In this document: one piece after another, positions 1 to 6,119 of the stretch
Numbering within the stretch: position 1 is the stretch's first letter
Layout of the letters: each line of letters starts with the position of its first letter
NCBI GenBank assembly: GCA_021787255.1
Contig: JAJYMD010000023.1
Location: 1 to 7,163 of the forward strand
Reading direction: 5' to 3'
Source: Actinomycetes bacterium
GTDB lineage: Bacteria > Actinomycetota > Acidimicrobiia > Acidimicrobiales > RAAP-2
DNA: 7,163 nucleotides
Program-made: the position numbers and the translations under genes
Notes under the pieces: generated by a model
Databases searched by the model: none
Seen by the model: only the letters and a program-made list of their open reading frames with translations
What the model was told of the DNA's origin: nothing

Positions 1-40
1 AGTGGGTGTCGGCGCCGGTGACCAGCACGCGTCTGCCCAT
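1..40 (-). CDS. 5' end of a Rossmann-fold NAD(P)-binding protein (epimerase/SDR-like), partial
   Basis: Only the first 13 codons are inside the window, from an ATG at 40-38. The readable start is MGRRVLVTGADTH. A basic N-terminus, a short hydrophobic beta strand and then TGA is how extended short-chain dehydrogenases and NAD-dependent epimerases begin (the TGxxGxxG dinucleotide loop). The second and third loop glycines would lie around or beyond the edge, so the family is inferred. A GTG at 46-44 is an alternative in-frame start. It follows the broken acyltransferase gene by 23 bases on the same strand with no clear Shine-Dalgarno, so it is probably co-transcribed. In mycobacteria a galE-like gene lies next to an acyltransferase of this family, which agrees with the call. 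Confidence 0.55.
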   Translation of the reverse strand, partial: MGRRVLVTGADTH

Positions 41-63
41 GGCCACTGCGCCGCGCGAAGCGG

Positions 64-977
64 TCAGCCGAACCAGACGCTGCGCCGGCGGCTCAACATG
101 TCGTAGAGGGCCGCTTGCATCGTCTGACGGATCCGCTCGGACTCCTCCATCACCTTGCTCTTCGGGTACCGGTCCTGGTCCGCCTCCACGCCGAAGGTGA
201 CCGGATCCAGCACTCGCAGCCGGAGCTTCGCGGGGAAGGGAACCACCGTCCCGAGCGGGCCGAGGACCAGCATGTTCGCGGTCACCGGGAAGTACGGCAT
301 GCCGAGCGCGTGGGCGAGCCGGGGCAGCTGCCAGACGACCGGCATCGTCTCTTCGGACCCGACGATCGCGATCGGCACCACCGGCACCCCTGCGCGCATC
401 GCCGTCTCGACGAAGCCGCCTCGGCCGAAGCGACGCAGCTGGTACCGCTCGCAGTAGCGCTTGGAGGGTCCCTTGGTGCCCTCGGGGAAGACGAGCGCGA
501 GCTGTCCCTGGTCGTGGAGGAGCCGGTAGGCGTTGTCGGGGCGAGCGGCGACCCCGCCCAAGCGGCTCCACCGATCTTCCACCACGTCCCGACGACGGGG
601 ATCGTGCGGAACCAGTAGTGCGCGAGCGCGTACACGGGGCGGCGCAGGTGCGTCTCGACGCCGTGCATGATCACGGGCGCGTCCGAGGGGATGGCTCCTG
701 CATGGTTGCCGACGAGGAGCGCCCCGCCGGTCACCGGGATCTTGTCGATCCCTTCCCACTCGGCCCGGAACCACGCCGAGTACGCGGGTCCGTAGATCCG
801 GCGCGCGAGCTCTCGGGCCCGCTCGGACCTGCCCCATTCGTCGACGTCGGAGCCTCTGGGGTCCTCCGGCGGTGTCGCTCCTGCTGCAGGGCGCCCGTAC
901 GCGGGCTTGGGCGCGCGTGGCCGGACGGCACCGGGCGAGGCTCGAGGTCGCTGCGCCGGCGCACGGCGGGAGCTCAC
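64..977 (-). pseudogene. Lysophospholipid acyltransferase family protein (PlsC-like), frameshifted
   Basis: The family transfers acyl chains from acyl-CoA or acyl-ACP to lysophospholipids at the membrane. The gene reads in two frames. The first runs from GTG 977 to about 568-579 and holds residues 1-133: a Pro/Arg/Ala-rich tail of about 45 residues, then [10 protein letters not shown] (His92, Asp99; the catalytic H...D block as in the NHSGxxPxDG subgroup). The second runs from 567 to the stop at 66-64 and holds PDNAYRLL, the FPEGTKG substrate block, RFGRGGFVETA, IPIAIVGSEE and the usual ending RRRSVWFG. Removing 11 bases (578-568) restores GTWWSRLGGVAARPDNAYRLL as one frame and gives a 300-residue protein of normal family length. 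All motifs are otherwise intact, so this is a recent mutation or a sequence error. The start has no spaced Shine-Dalgarno, but a TACGCT box lies 6 bases ahead. Confidence 0.85.
567..583. repeat. 6-base direct repeat bounding the 11-base frameshifting insertion
   Basis: TCCACC occurs at 567-572 and again at 578-583, an offset of 11 bases, exactly where the acyltransferase reading frame changes. Losing one unit gives a continuous frame with a family-like sequence. This is the footprint expected from slipped-strand copying or a short templated duplication. Confidence 0.7.
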
Positions 978-983
978 ACTCCG

Positions 984-989
984 AGCGTA
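984..989 (-). promoter_or_regulatory. Candidate -10 box for a leaderless acyltransferase mRNA
   Basis: Reading on the minus strand, TACGCT is followed by 6 bases (CGGAGT) and then the GTG start at 977. This fits the actinobacterial TANNNT -10 with transcription starting at or next to the start codon. The GGAG in the spacer is too close to the GTG to act as a normal ribosome binding site. I see no good -35 hexamer. Confidence 0.4.
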
Positions 990-1027
990 CCGGCGTCGTG
1001 GTTCGCGGTAGGAGGGACGGGTCGTCG

Positions 1028-1124
1028 GGACGGGGCGCCGGGACGGACGGGGCGCCGGATGAGGGGTCGGCGCGCCAGATCAGAGGTCGGCGCGGCGACC
1101 CAGGGCCGGGGGCGTCGGGGCGTC
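1028..1124. repeat. GC-rich intergenic stretch with short direct repeats and palindromes
   Basis: This lies in the 158-base gap between the NlpC/P60 stop and the acyltransferase start. GGACGGGGCGCCGG occurs at 1028-1041 and 1045-1058 (offset 17), each holding the palindrome GGCGCC; the two GGCGCC copies can also pair with each other. A GGCGCGCC palindrome lies at 1069-1076, GGTCGGCGCG is repeated near 1065 and 1086, and GGGGCGTC is in tandem at 1109-1124. It could serve as a terminator region for the NlpC/P60 gene, but there is no T-run. No coding sequence is evident. Confidence 0.45.
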
Positions 1125-1135
1125 GGTGCCGGGGA

Positions 1136-2548
1136 TCAGGGCTGGCCGACCGCCACGAGCCCGTACGTGTAGAGCGCGTCGTAGGACACGGTGGCCCCGG
1201 TGTACGGGGCCTGGATCACGGTCTGGTTGCCGTAGGGACCGGAGCCGACGTACATGACGACGTGGTCCACCGTGCCTGTGCCGTCGAGATTGAAGTAGAA
1301 GAGCAGGTCCCCCGGTTGGATGTCGGACATGGGCACGTGCGGCACTGTGGCGAACTGCTCCTGGGAGGTGCGAGGGATGCTGACGCCCGCCTGCGCCCAG
1401 GACCACTGCACGAGGCCGGAGCAGTCGAACCCGACGCCGGGCGTCTCGCCGCCCCAGACGTAGGGGACGCCGAGCTGGGACTCGGCCGCACGCACCGCGG
1501 CCTGTCCGGCCGCGGTGGCTGTGCTGCTGAACCCGACCGTCGGTCCGCCCGCCGCGGGGGCGGTGCTGCTGGACCCGACCGTCGGTCCGCCCGCCGCGGC
1601 AGACGCCTCGTTCGCCGCTTGCGCTGCGGCTGCGCCTGTGCCACCGAGCGCGCTCGCGACCTGTGCCGCCTGCTGGGCGGCTGCGGCTGCGGCTGCGGCG
1701 TGACGTGCGGCCGCCTCCTGGGCGACTGCGGCTGCGGCAGCGGCCCGCCGTTCTGCTGCCGCGACGGCGCGCCGTTCTGCTGCTGCGGCTGCGGCGCGTC
1801 GTGCGGCGGCTGCGGCTGCGGCACGTCGTGCGGCGGCTGCGGCTGCGGCTGCTGCGGCCGCCTCCCTTTCTGCCTTCGCCTGCGCGGCGGCGGCCACCTC
1901 TCTTCCGAGCGTGCCCTTCAAGGACGCGAAGGTGGCCTCGGACTTCGCGGAGGCCTGCTCATTCTGCTGCTGGAGGGCCTGCAGGCGCGACGCTGCAGCT
2001 TGCGCCTGCTGCTGCTGGGCCTCCTGCTGCGTCCTCGTCTGGGCGAGCTTCACCTGGGCCGCCTCGAGCGAGCGCTTCGCCGCGTCCAGGTTGATGACCG
2101 CGGTGTCGGAGTACTCCTCGGAGATCACGAATGTGTTCGCAGACGTAGAGAACAGCGCGGTGATCTGCGTCCCTTGGGCGCCGAGCACGTAGTCCTGGAC
2201 GGCAGCTCTTGCGAGCACGCGCTTGTCGATGACGATGGTCTTGCGAATGTGCGTCAGATGCGCGTCCGTCGCGGCGATGGCCGCCCGCACGACCTGCAGG
2301 TGCACCATCTCCGCGTCGTATTCTTGCCCGAGGAGTGCTGAATCGCGCTGTTCCTGGGCTATCGTCTGCTCGATCCGTGTGAGCTGGGACTCGGTCTGAC
2401 CGATCTTCGCCTGAGCGGCGCTTGTTGTGAACCTTGTGGCGCCAGCGACGCCGACGATCCAAGTCCCGACGACCAACGATGCCGCGGCGCCGGCGGCGAC
2501 GAGGCGGGCGGGGACGCGGTGAAAGCTCCGGCGGTTCACTCCAGCCAC
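1136..2548 (-). CDS. Exported NlpC/P60 peptidoglycan hydrolase with coiled coil and Ala-rich linker
   Basis: Enzymes of this family cut peptide stems of peptidoglycan, usually the D-Glu to diaminopimelate bond, outside the membrane. The 470-residue product has a basic start and a hydrophobic signal or anchor segment (about 14-38). A Gln/Glu-rich coiled coil follows (about 45-215, including [15 protein letters not shown], as in RipA/PcsB-type hydrolases), then an Ala/Arg linker (218-298), two 14-residue AAGGPTVG repeats (about 318-346), and the NlpC/P60 domain (351-470). Cys376 in FDCSGL and His429 in VDHVVMYVG are the catalytic pair; the third polar position appears as Gln446 in VIQAP, an accepted variant for the usual His. 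GTG 2548 was chosen because TAATGT ends 7 bases ahead; GTG 2539 is a close alternative giving 467 residues. The acyltransferase follows on the same strand. Confidence 0.9.
   Translation of the reverse strand: MAGVNRRSFHRVPARLVAAGAAASLVVGTWIVGVAGATRFTTSAAQAKIGQTESQLTRIEQTIAQEQRDSALLGQEYDAEMVHLQVVRAAIAATDAHLTHIRKTIVIDKRVLARAAVQDYVLGAQGTQITALFSTSANTFVISEEYSDTAVINLDAAKRSLEAAQVKLAQTRTQQEAQQQQAQAAASRLQALQQQNEQASAKSEATFASLKGTLGREVAAAAQAKAEREAAAAAAAAAAARRAAAAAAARRAAAAAAERRAVAAAERRAAAAAAVAQEAAARHAAAAAAAAQQAAQVASALGGTGAAAAQAANEASAAAGGPTVGSSSTAPAAGGPTVGFSSTATAAGQAAVRAAESQLGVPYVWGGETPGVGFDCSGLVQWSWAQAGVSIPRTSQEQFATVPHVPMSDIQPGDLLFYFNLDGTGTVDHVVMYVGSGPYGNQTVIQAPYTGATVSYDALYTYGLVAVGQP
1521..1599 (-). repeat. 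Tandem 42-base coding repeat in the NlpC/P60 linker
   Basis: Bases 1521-1557 and 1563-1599 match over 37 bases with one difference (1530 against 1572), at a period of 42 bases or 14 codons. They encode two copies of an [13 protein letters not shown] unit just ahead of the catalytic domain. The near identity at the DNA level suggests a recent duplication that lengthened the linker. Confidence 0.85.
1655..1897 (-). repeat. Imperfect coding repeats of an Ala/Arg-rich linker
   Basis: About 81 codons encode almost only Ala, broken at intervals by RR, ERR, Gln, Glu and His. At DNA level there are internal repeats: a 27-base period around 1797-1850 (CGTCGTGCGGCGGCTGCGG at both) and a 24-base period around 1747-1783 (GCCGTTCTGCTGC at both). 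The protein segment is probably a long basic helix or a flexible wall-crossing spacer. The GCN-rich DNA is prone to copy-number change. Confidence 0.8.
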
Positions 2549-2555
2549 TTCAGCA

Positions 2556-2582
2556 ACATTAGCCTCAGGGCTCTCAGCGCAA
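2556..2582 (-). promoter_or_regulatory. Candidate promoter of the NlpC/P60 gene, leaderless
   Basis: On the minus strand TTGCGC (2582-2577) and TAATGT (2561-2556) are separated by 15 bases, shorter than the ideal 17. TAATGT is followed by TGCTGAA and then GTG at 2548, so the transcript would begin at the start codon. The same region also reads as a 7-codon ORF (ATG 2559 to TGA 2536) that overlaps the alternative GTG 2539; this is probably chance. Confidence 0.4.
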
Positions 2583-2653
2583 GGACGAGATCCGACGCCC
2601 GCGCCGCTGCGACGGCGCCAGGATCCGGGCCAGGAGTCGCCGCGAGCAGCCGG

Positions 2654-2659
2654 TAGGGT
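2654..2659 (+). promoter_or_regulatory. Candidate -10 box for a leaderless carboxylesterase mRNA
   Basis: TAGGGT is followed by CGGGTC and then the GTG start at 2666. The 6-base gap matches the leaderless layout. I find no -35 hexamer at 16-18 bases upstream. The GTAGGG could alternatively act as a weak Shine-Dalgarno sequence. Confidence 0.35.
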
Positions 2660-2665
2660 CGGGTC

Positions 2666-4237
2666 GTGGATGCGACTGTCAGCGTCGACGGTGGGTGGGT
2701 GCGCGGCCACGCGGTCGACGGGGTCTGGTCGTTCCTCGGCGTGCCCTACGCGCGTTCGCCTGCAGGTCCATTGCGTTGGCGGCGGCCTCAGCGACCCGAG
2801 CCGTGGACGGGGGTGCGGGACGCGTCCAGGCCGGGCCCGCTCGCACCCCAACCGCTGTCAGTGGGCTCGGCGTTGCCCGGAGACCCCTGCGAGCAGAGCG
2901 AAGACTGCCTGCACCTCAGCATCTGGACCCCGGCCCCCGACGCCTCGGGGCGACCGGTGCTCGTGTGGGTGCACGGTGGCGGCTTCACCTCTGGGAGCGC
3001 CGGCAGCGCACTGTACGAGGGGAAGCACCTTGCGGCGAACGGGGACGTCGTCGTCGTGAACGTGAACTACCGGCTCGGCGCGCTCGGGTTCCTCGCGCAC
3101 CGCGCGCTCGCCGAGGGGAGCGACGGCGGGCACGTCGGCGGGAACTGGGCGCTCTTGGACCTGATCGCCGCGCTCGGCTGGGTGCGCGACCACGTCGCGT
3201 CGTTCGGCGGCGATCCCTCCAACGTCACGCTGTTCGGCGAGTCCGCCGGCGCGATGTGCGTCGCGGCCCTGCTCGCGGCTCCCGGGGCGCGCGGGCTGTT
3301 CCGGGCGGCGGTGATCCAGAGCGGGCCGCCGTACACGCAGAGCGCACGGCGCGCGGAGGACGCGGCCCTCGCTTTCGCTCGCGAGCTCGGGGTCTCCGAG
3401 GTGTCCCGGGAAGCGCTCGAGCGCGTGCCGGCCGACGAGCTCGTCGCCGCGCTCGCGTCGATGTCCCGCCGTCCTGCGCGCCCCGGTGAGCTCCCCCAGC
3501 CGCTCCTCCCTGTAGTCGACGGCGTCACGCTGCCCGACCTCCCGCTGCGGACGGTCGCCCGCGGCTCTGCGGCCGGCGTGGCGACGATCGTGGGCACCAA
3601 CCGCGACGAGATGACCTTCTTCACGCTGAACCACGCCTCGGCGCAGGCCATGGACGACGAGTCCCTCAGACGGCGTATCGAGCACGCCGCGCCGCGAGCA
3701 CCTTCTCAGCGCGTCGTCGAGCGCTACCGTGACGTGCTGACGCGCCGAGGGGAGCCCTCGGATGCTCGCGCGCTGTGGGTGGCGGCGGCGAGCGACGCCG
3801 TGTTCCGGTGGCCCTCGCTCCGGCTCGCCGCAGCACTGCGTGCGCACGACCCCCGGACGTTCGTCTACCTCTTCACCTGGCCGTCCCCGGCGTTCGGCGG
3901 TGCCCTCGGTGCGACCCATGCCCTCGAGGTCCCGTTCGTCTTCGGGACCCACGGTCGCCCGGGCGTCTCCAGCTTCGTGGGCGCGAGCGCCGGCACCGAC
4001 GCGCTGTCGGCGGCGATGCAGGCGGCGTGGGTGTCGCTCGCGAGGTCTGGCGATCCGTCCGATCCGCTCGTGGGACGATGGCCGGCGTGGGACCGCGACC
4101 GTCGCGCGACGATGGTCTTCGGTCCGAGGATCGCCGTCGAAGACCGGCCGCGCGACGAGGAGCTCGCAGTATGGGAGGACGTCGCGCCGCTGCCTGGGCC
4201 CTCTGGCGTCCTCGCCCCCGCCTCGCTCGGCGGGTAG
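2666..4237 (+). CDS. Type-B carboxylesterase (p-nitrobenzyl esterase-like)
   Basis: An alpha/beta-hydrolase that splits carboxylic esters through a Ser-Glu-His triad. The 523-residue length is normal for the family. Visible in order are the N-terminal FLGVPYA and RWRRPQ blocks, SEDCLHLSIWTP (family signature around 78-89), HGGGF (103-107, oxyanion hole), NVNYRLGALGF, GGDPSNVTLFGESAGA with nucleophile Ser193, GTNRDEMTFF with the acidic residue Glu315, and GATHALEVPFVFG with His418. The C-terminal SGDPSDPLVGRWPAWD block is also typical. There is no signal peptide, so it is probably cytosolic. The natural substrate cannot be told from sequence. GTG 2666 starts the MDATVSVDGGWVRG strand pair common to the family and sits just after a TANNNT box. 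The gene is divergent from the NlpC/P60 gene with a gap of 117 bases. Confidence 0.95.
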   Translation: MDATVSVDGGWVRGHAVDGVWSFLGVPYARSPAGPLRWRRPQRPEPWTGVRDASRPGPLAPQPLSVGSALPGDPCEQSEDCLHLSIWTPAPDASGRPVLVWVHGGGFTSGSAGSALYEGKHLAANGDVVVVNVNYRLGALGFLAHRALAEGSDGGHVGGNWALLDLIAALGWVRDHVASFGGDPSNVTLFGESAGAMCVAALLAAPGARGLFRAAVIQSGPPYTQSARRAEDAALAFARELGVSEVSREALERVPADELVAALASMSRRPARPGELPQPLLPVVDGVTLPDLPLRTVARGSAAGVATIVGTNRDEMTFFTLNHASAQAMDDESLRRRIEHAAPRAPSQRVVERYRDVLTRRGEPSDARALWVAAASDAVFRWPSLRLAAALRAHDPRTFVYLFTWPSPAFGGALGATHALEVPFVFGTHGRPGVSSFVGASAGTDALSAAMQAAWVSLARSGDPSDPLVGRWPAWDRDRRATMVFGPRIAVEDRPRDEELAVWEDVAPLPGPSGVLAPASLGG

Positions 4238-4264
4238 CCGGCCGACCGACGGATCTGCGCGCGC

Positions 4265-4516
4265 TCATCCTTCGTCTCTCTGCGAGCGCCGACTGTCGTG
4301 TTCGAAGCGCTCGATCTGGGATCGAAGCGTCCAGTACTTCGTGTCTGTCTCGCCGAGGTACCCGAGGAGGCGGCGCAGCGTGAGCGCGGCGGTCGCAGCG
4401 ACGCGCCGGATCCTCAGGATCACGAGGGTGGCTTCGAAGGAGAGGCGGTTCGTCGCAATGGGGCCGGAGGCGTCGCGGAGGCGGAGAGAGCCGATCGTGG
4501 GTGCTGGCTCAACCAT
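4265..4516 (-). CDS. Small uncharacterised protein overlapping the amidohydrolase end
   Basis: I do not recognise this 83-residue product. It starts at ATG 4516, inside the last codons of the amidohydrolase, so the two genes overlap by 8 bases (ATGGTTGA, the amidohydrolase stop being TGA 4511-4509); translation may be coupled. Third codon positions are mostly G/C and the composition is protein-like. A variable start is followed by a basic amphipathic stretch (about 27-56, with Arg pairs between Leu/Val/Ala) and then a charged end with YWTLRSQIERFEHD. There are no Cys or metal motifs. It ends 27 bases from the convergent esterase stop. Chance ORFs of this length are common in such GC-rich DNA, so the call is moderate. 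Confidence 0.5.
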   Translation of the reverse strand: MVEPAPTIGSLRLRDASGPIATNRLSFEATLVILRIRRVAATAALTLRRLLGYLGETDTKYWTLRSQIERFEHDSRRSQRDEG

Positions 4517-5426
4517 CGCCGTCCAACCCGAGCAGACCCGTGGCCGTGCCGGTACGGATCTGCTCGAGGGTGCGATCGTCGAGGCCGGCCTTCTCCAGGT
4601 AGGCGACGTGGTGCTCGAGCTGCTCCTCGTCGCAGTACGGGTAGTCCGTGCCCAGCACGAGCCGTTCGTCGCCGAGCTCGCTGCAGGCGCACCTGAGCGC
4701 CGCGACCGAGCCGGAGACCGTGTCGTAGTACATGGAGCGCAGACCGGCGACCACGTCGAGCGCGCCTTCCCGCTTGCGACTTACCCGGTCGAGGAGGAAC
4801 GGGAGGGTGCCCCCGAGGTGGGGCACCACGAAGCGGATGTGCGGGAAGCGCGTCGGCACGCCGGCGAGGACCAGCCTCAGTGCGGCCACCGTGTCCTCGA
4901 AGGTCGCGCCGACCATCCAGGCGAGGTTGCGTCCGGAGAGCCATCCGGTCGTCTCCTGGCCGACCGGGTGCAGGAACACGACGGCCCCCAGCTCCTCGAG
5001 GCGGCGGTAGACCGGGTCGAGGAGCGGGTCGTCGAGCTGGACGTTGCCGACGCTGCAGCCGATGGTGAAGCCCGAGAGCTTCTCAGCGTCGCGTACCCGC
5101 TCGATCTCCGCCAGCGCCTCGTCGACGTGCGGGAGCGGGAGGGCGGCGAAGACCCGGAAGCGGTCGGGGCGCTCGTCGGCCAGCGCGAGGAACAGGTCGT
5201 TGGCGAGCACGGCCGCTTGCGCGGCGTCTCCTGGCGTCTCCAGGTACGGCTGCGCCTGGGAGACCGACAGGACCTGGATGTCGATGCCGACCCGATCGAG
5301 CAGTTGCAGCCGCTCGTCGACGTCTTGGTCGCCCAGCGGCGCCGAGGAGGACGGCGGGAGCTCTTGGCGGCCGATGCGCTCGAGGTAGCGCTGCGGGTAG
5401 TAGTGCGCGTGGACGTCGACGATCAC
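4509..5426 (-). CDS. Metal-dependent amidohydrolase (amidohydrolase-2, ACMSD-like)
   Basis: A TIM-barrel enzyme of the family that includes aminocarboxymuconate-semialdehyde decarboxylase and related (de)carboxylases and hydrolases. The 305-residue product opens with IVDVHAHYYP (metal ligands His6 and His8). Further blocks are FLHP (His153), FVVPHLGG (His203, the family's catalytic His) and LGTDYPY (Asp261, metal ligand). All expected ligands are present, so it should be active, but the substrate is unknown. GTG 5426 was chosen because GGAGG lies 6 bases ahead and the IVDVHAH motif begins at once; the open frame further upstream to 5489 looks non-coding. Its end overlaps a small ORF by 8 bases. 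The dead aldo/keto reductase lies upstream on the same strand. Confidence 0.93.
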   Translation of the reverse strand: MIVDVHAHYYPQRYLERIGRQELPPSSSAPLGDQDVDERLQLLDRVGIDIQVLSVSQAQPYLETPGDAAQAAVLANDLFLALADERPDRFRVFAALPLPHVDEALAEIERVRDAEKLSGFTIGCSVGNVQLDDPLLDPVYRRLEELGAVVFLHPVGQETTGWLSGRNLAWMVGATFEDTVAALRLVLAGVPTRFPHIRFVVPHLGGTLPFLLDRVSRKREGALDVVAGLRSMYYDTVSGSVAALRCACSELGDERLVLGTDYPYCDEEQLEHHVAYLEKAGLDDRTLEQIRTGTATGLLGLDGDG

Positions 5427-5431
5427 GGGAG

Positions 5432-5437
5432 ACCTCC
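5432..5437 (-). promoter_or_regulatory. Ribosome binding site of the amidohydrolase
   Basis: GGAGGT on the minus strand with GGAGG ending 6 bases before GTG 5426. It decides the start codon over the upstream in-frame candidates. Confidence 0.8.
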
Positions 5438-5591
5438 GTTCGGCTCGCAGGCGTCGGTGCGCGCGGGAGGGTACCACCGCACATGCCACGTCGCTGGCCT
5501 GTGTCGTCTGCCAATCGGGCAGTTGCGCGCTCGGGCGATTGCGTTCGGCAGTTCCCAGACGCGCTCGCCCGGTTCGGAGGGGCTCAGCCGA

Positions 5592-5958
5592 TCACGATCC
5601 GGGTCGGTCCTGGAGCAGGAGGCTTTCGTCGGAGGGCCCGAGCCTGTCCGAGGCGTTCGCGGCCTGGTGCCAGGGGGGTACAGGAGCGGACCTGCGCTGA
5701 CCCCGCAGAGGGTCCGACGCTCGCCGTGCTCGAGGACCAGTTCGGCTGCGCGATCTCCTCGGCGATCCCTCCCGGGTACATGTCCGCGGCGTCGACGAGG
5801 TTCACACGTGCTTCGAGGGCACGGGCGATGAGCCGCCTGGCCTCGGCGACCTGGGTGCTCCCCACCTGGGAGAGCTCGCCTCGACCGCCGAAGGTCATCG
5901 TGGCGAGCGCCAGCGTCGAGACCTTCAGGCCTGCACGCCCCGAGAACCGGTGCTCCAC
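5592..5958 (-). pseudogene. Aldo/keto reductase remnant with central deletion and frameshift
   Basis: Intact relatives are about 320-350 residues and reduce carbonyls with NADPH. Here GTG 5958 starts a normal N-terminus: GLKVSTLALATMTFGGRG, VAEARRLI, and NLVDAADMY with the active-site Asp56 and Tyr61. It stops matching after GGIAEEI (residue 69, about 5752). In another frame, from 5749, the sequence is AAELVLEHGERRTL...VSAGPLLYP, which resembles the end of the same family. At the C-run (G-run on plus, 5673-5678) the frame changes again to WHQAANASDRLGPSDESLLL, ending at TGA 5594-5592; family members end with YPxWHQ...DRL. The catalytic Lys and His and most of the barrel are gone, roughly 220 codons. 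The product cannot be an active reductase. The frame of the N-terminal piece would end at 5584. Confidence 0.85.
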
Positions 5959-5963
5959 GACTT

Positions 5964-5971
5964 CCTCCTCC
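5964..5971 (-). promoter_or_regulatory. Ribosome binding site of the aldo/keto reductase remnant
   Basis: GGAGGAGG on the minus strand ends 5 bases before GTG 5958. The strong site survives although the gene is broken, which suggests that the loss is not old or that the short product is still made. Confidence 0.75.
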
Positions 5972-6020
5972 GAGCTGCTCGTGACGAGTCAGCAGGATCA
6001 ATGCACCGTGGTAGCGTGCC

Positions 6021-6111
6021 CGACGACCCGCGCACCCGCGGAGAGGGGGGACCTCGAGCCCGCCATCGGGCCCCAGACGGGCGACGACCCGCGCACCCGC
6101 GGAGAGGGGGG
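6021..6111 (+). repeat. Two exact 30-base direct repeats in the leader of the secreted protein gene
   Basis: Bases 6021-6050 and 6082-6111 are identical over 30 bases, with a period of 61 and a 31-base unrelated spacer. Each copy contains CCGCG-CACC-CGCGG (6028-6041 and 6089-6102), a 5-bp stem with a 4-base loop, followed directly by GAGAGGGGGG. The second copy lies just ahead of the start codon and carries its Shine-Dalgarno sequence; the first has no start codon at the equivalent place. It could be an operator pair, a translation-control hairpin, or a plain duplication. Confidence 0.9.
6103..6111 (+). promoter_or_regulatory. Ribosome binding site of the GH25-like secreted protein
   Basis: AGAGGGGGG lies 8 bases ahead of ATG 6120. 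It overlaps the 3' end of the second 30-base repeat and directly follows its hairpin stem (which ends at 6102), so the hairpin could affect ribosome access. Confidence 0.65.
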
Positions 6112-6119
6112 TTTCCAGC

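Noticed and set aside
568..578. AGATCGG-containing insertion that recalls a sequencing-adapter end
   Set aside because: Only 7 bases agree and the neighbouring bases do not continue the adapter; the direct-repeat explanation accounts for the sequence better.
1747..1850. Regularly spaced repeats that could suggest a CRISPR array
   Set aside because: The repeats are contiguous, in frame and encode Ala/Arg linker residues; there are no unique spacers.
872..2341. 489-codon plus-strand open frame rich in Cys, Gly and Arg
   Set aside because: It is the antisense of the NlpC/P60 gene; its Cys/Gly repeats are simply the complement of the Ala codons in the linker, and it matches no family.
5508..5571. 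Small inverted repeats between the reductase remnant and the amidohydrolase
   Set aside because: CTGCC/GGCAG (5-bp stem) and CGGGCGA/TCGCCCG (7-bp, 26-base loop) are weak and expected by chance in GC-rich DNA.
3762..5831. 689-codon plus-strand open frame
   Set aside because: It runs through the esterase end in another frame, antisense through the amidohydrolase and into the reductase remnant. The Arg/Ser-rich translation is a high-GC artefact.
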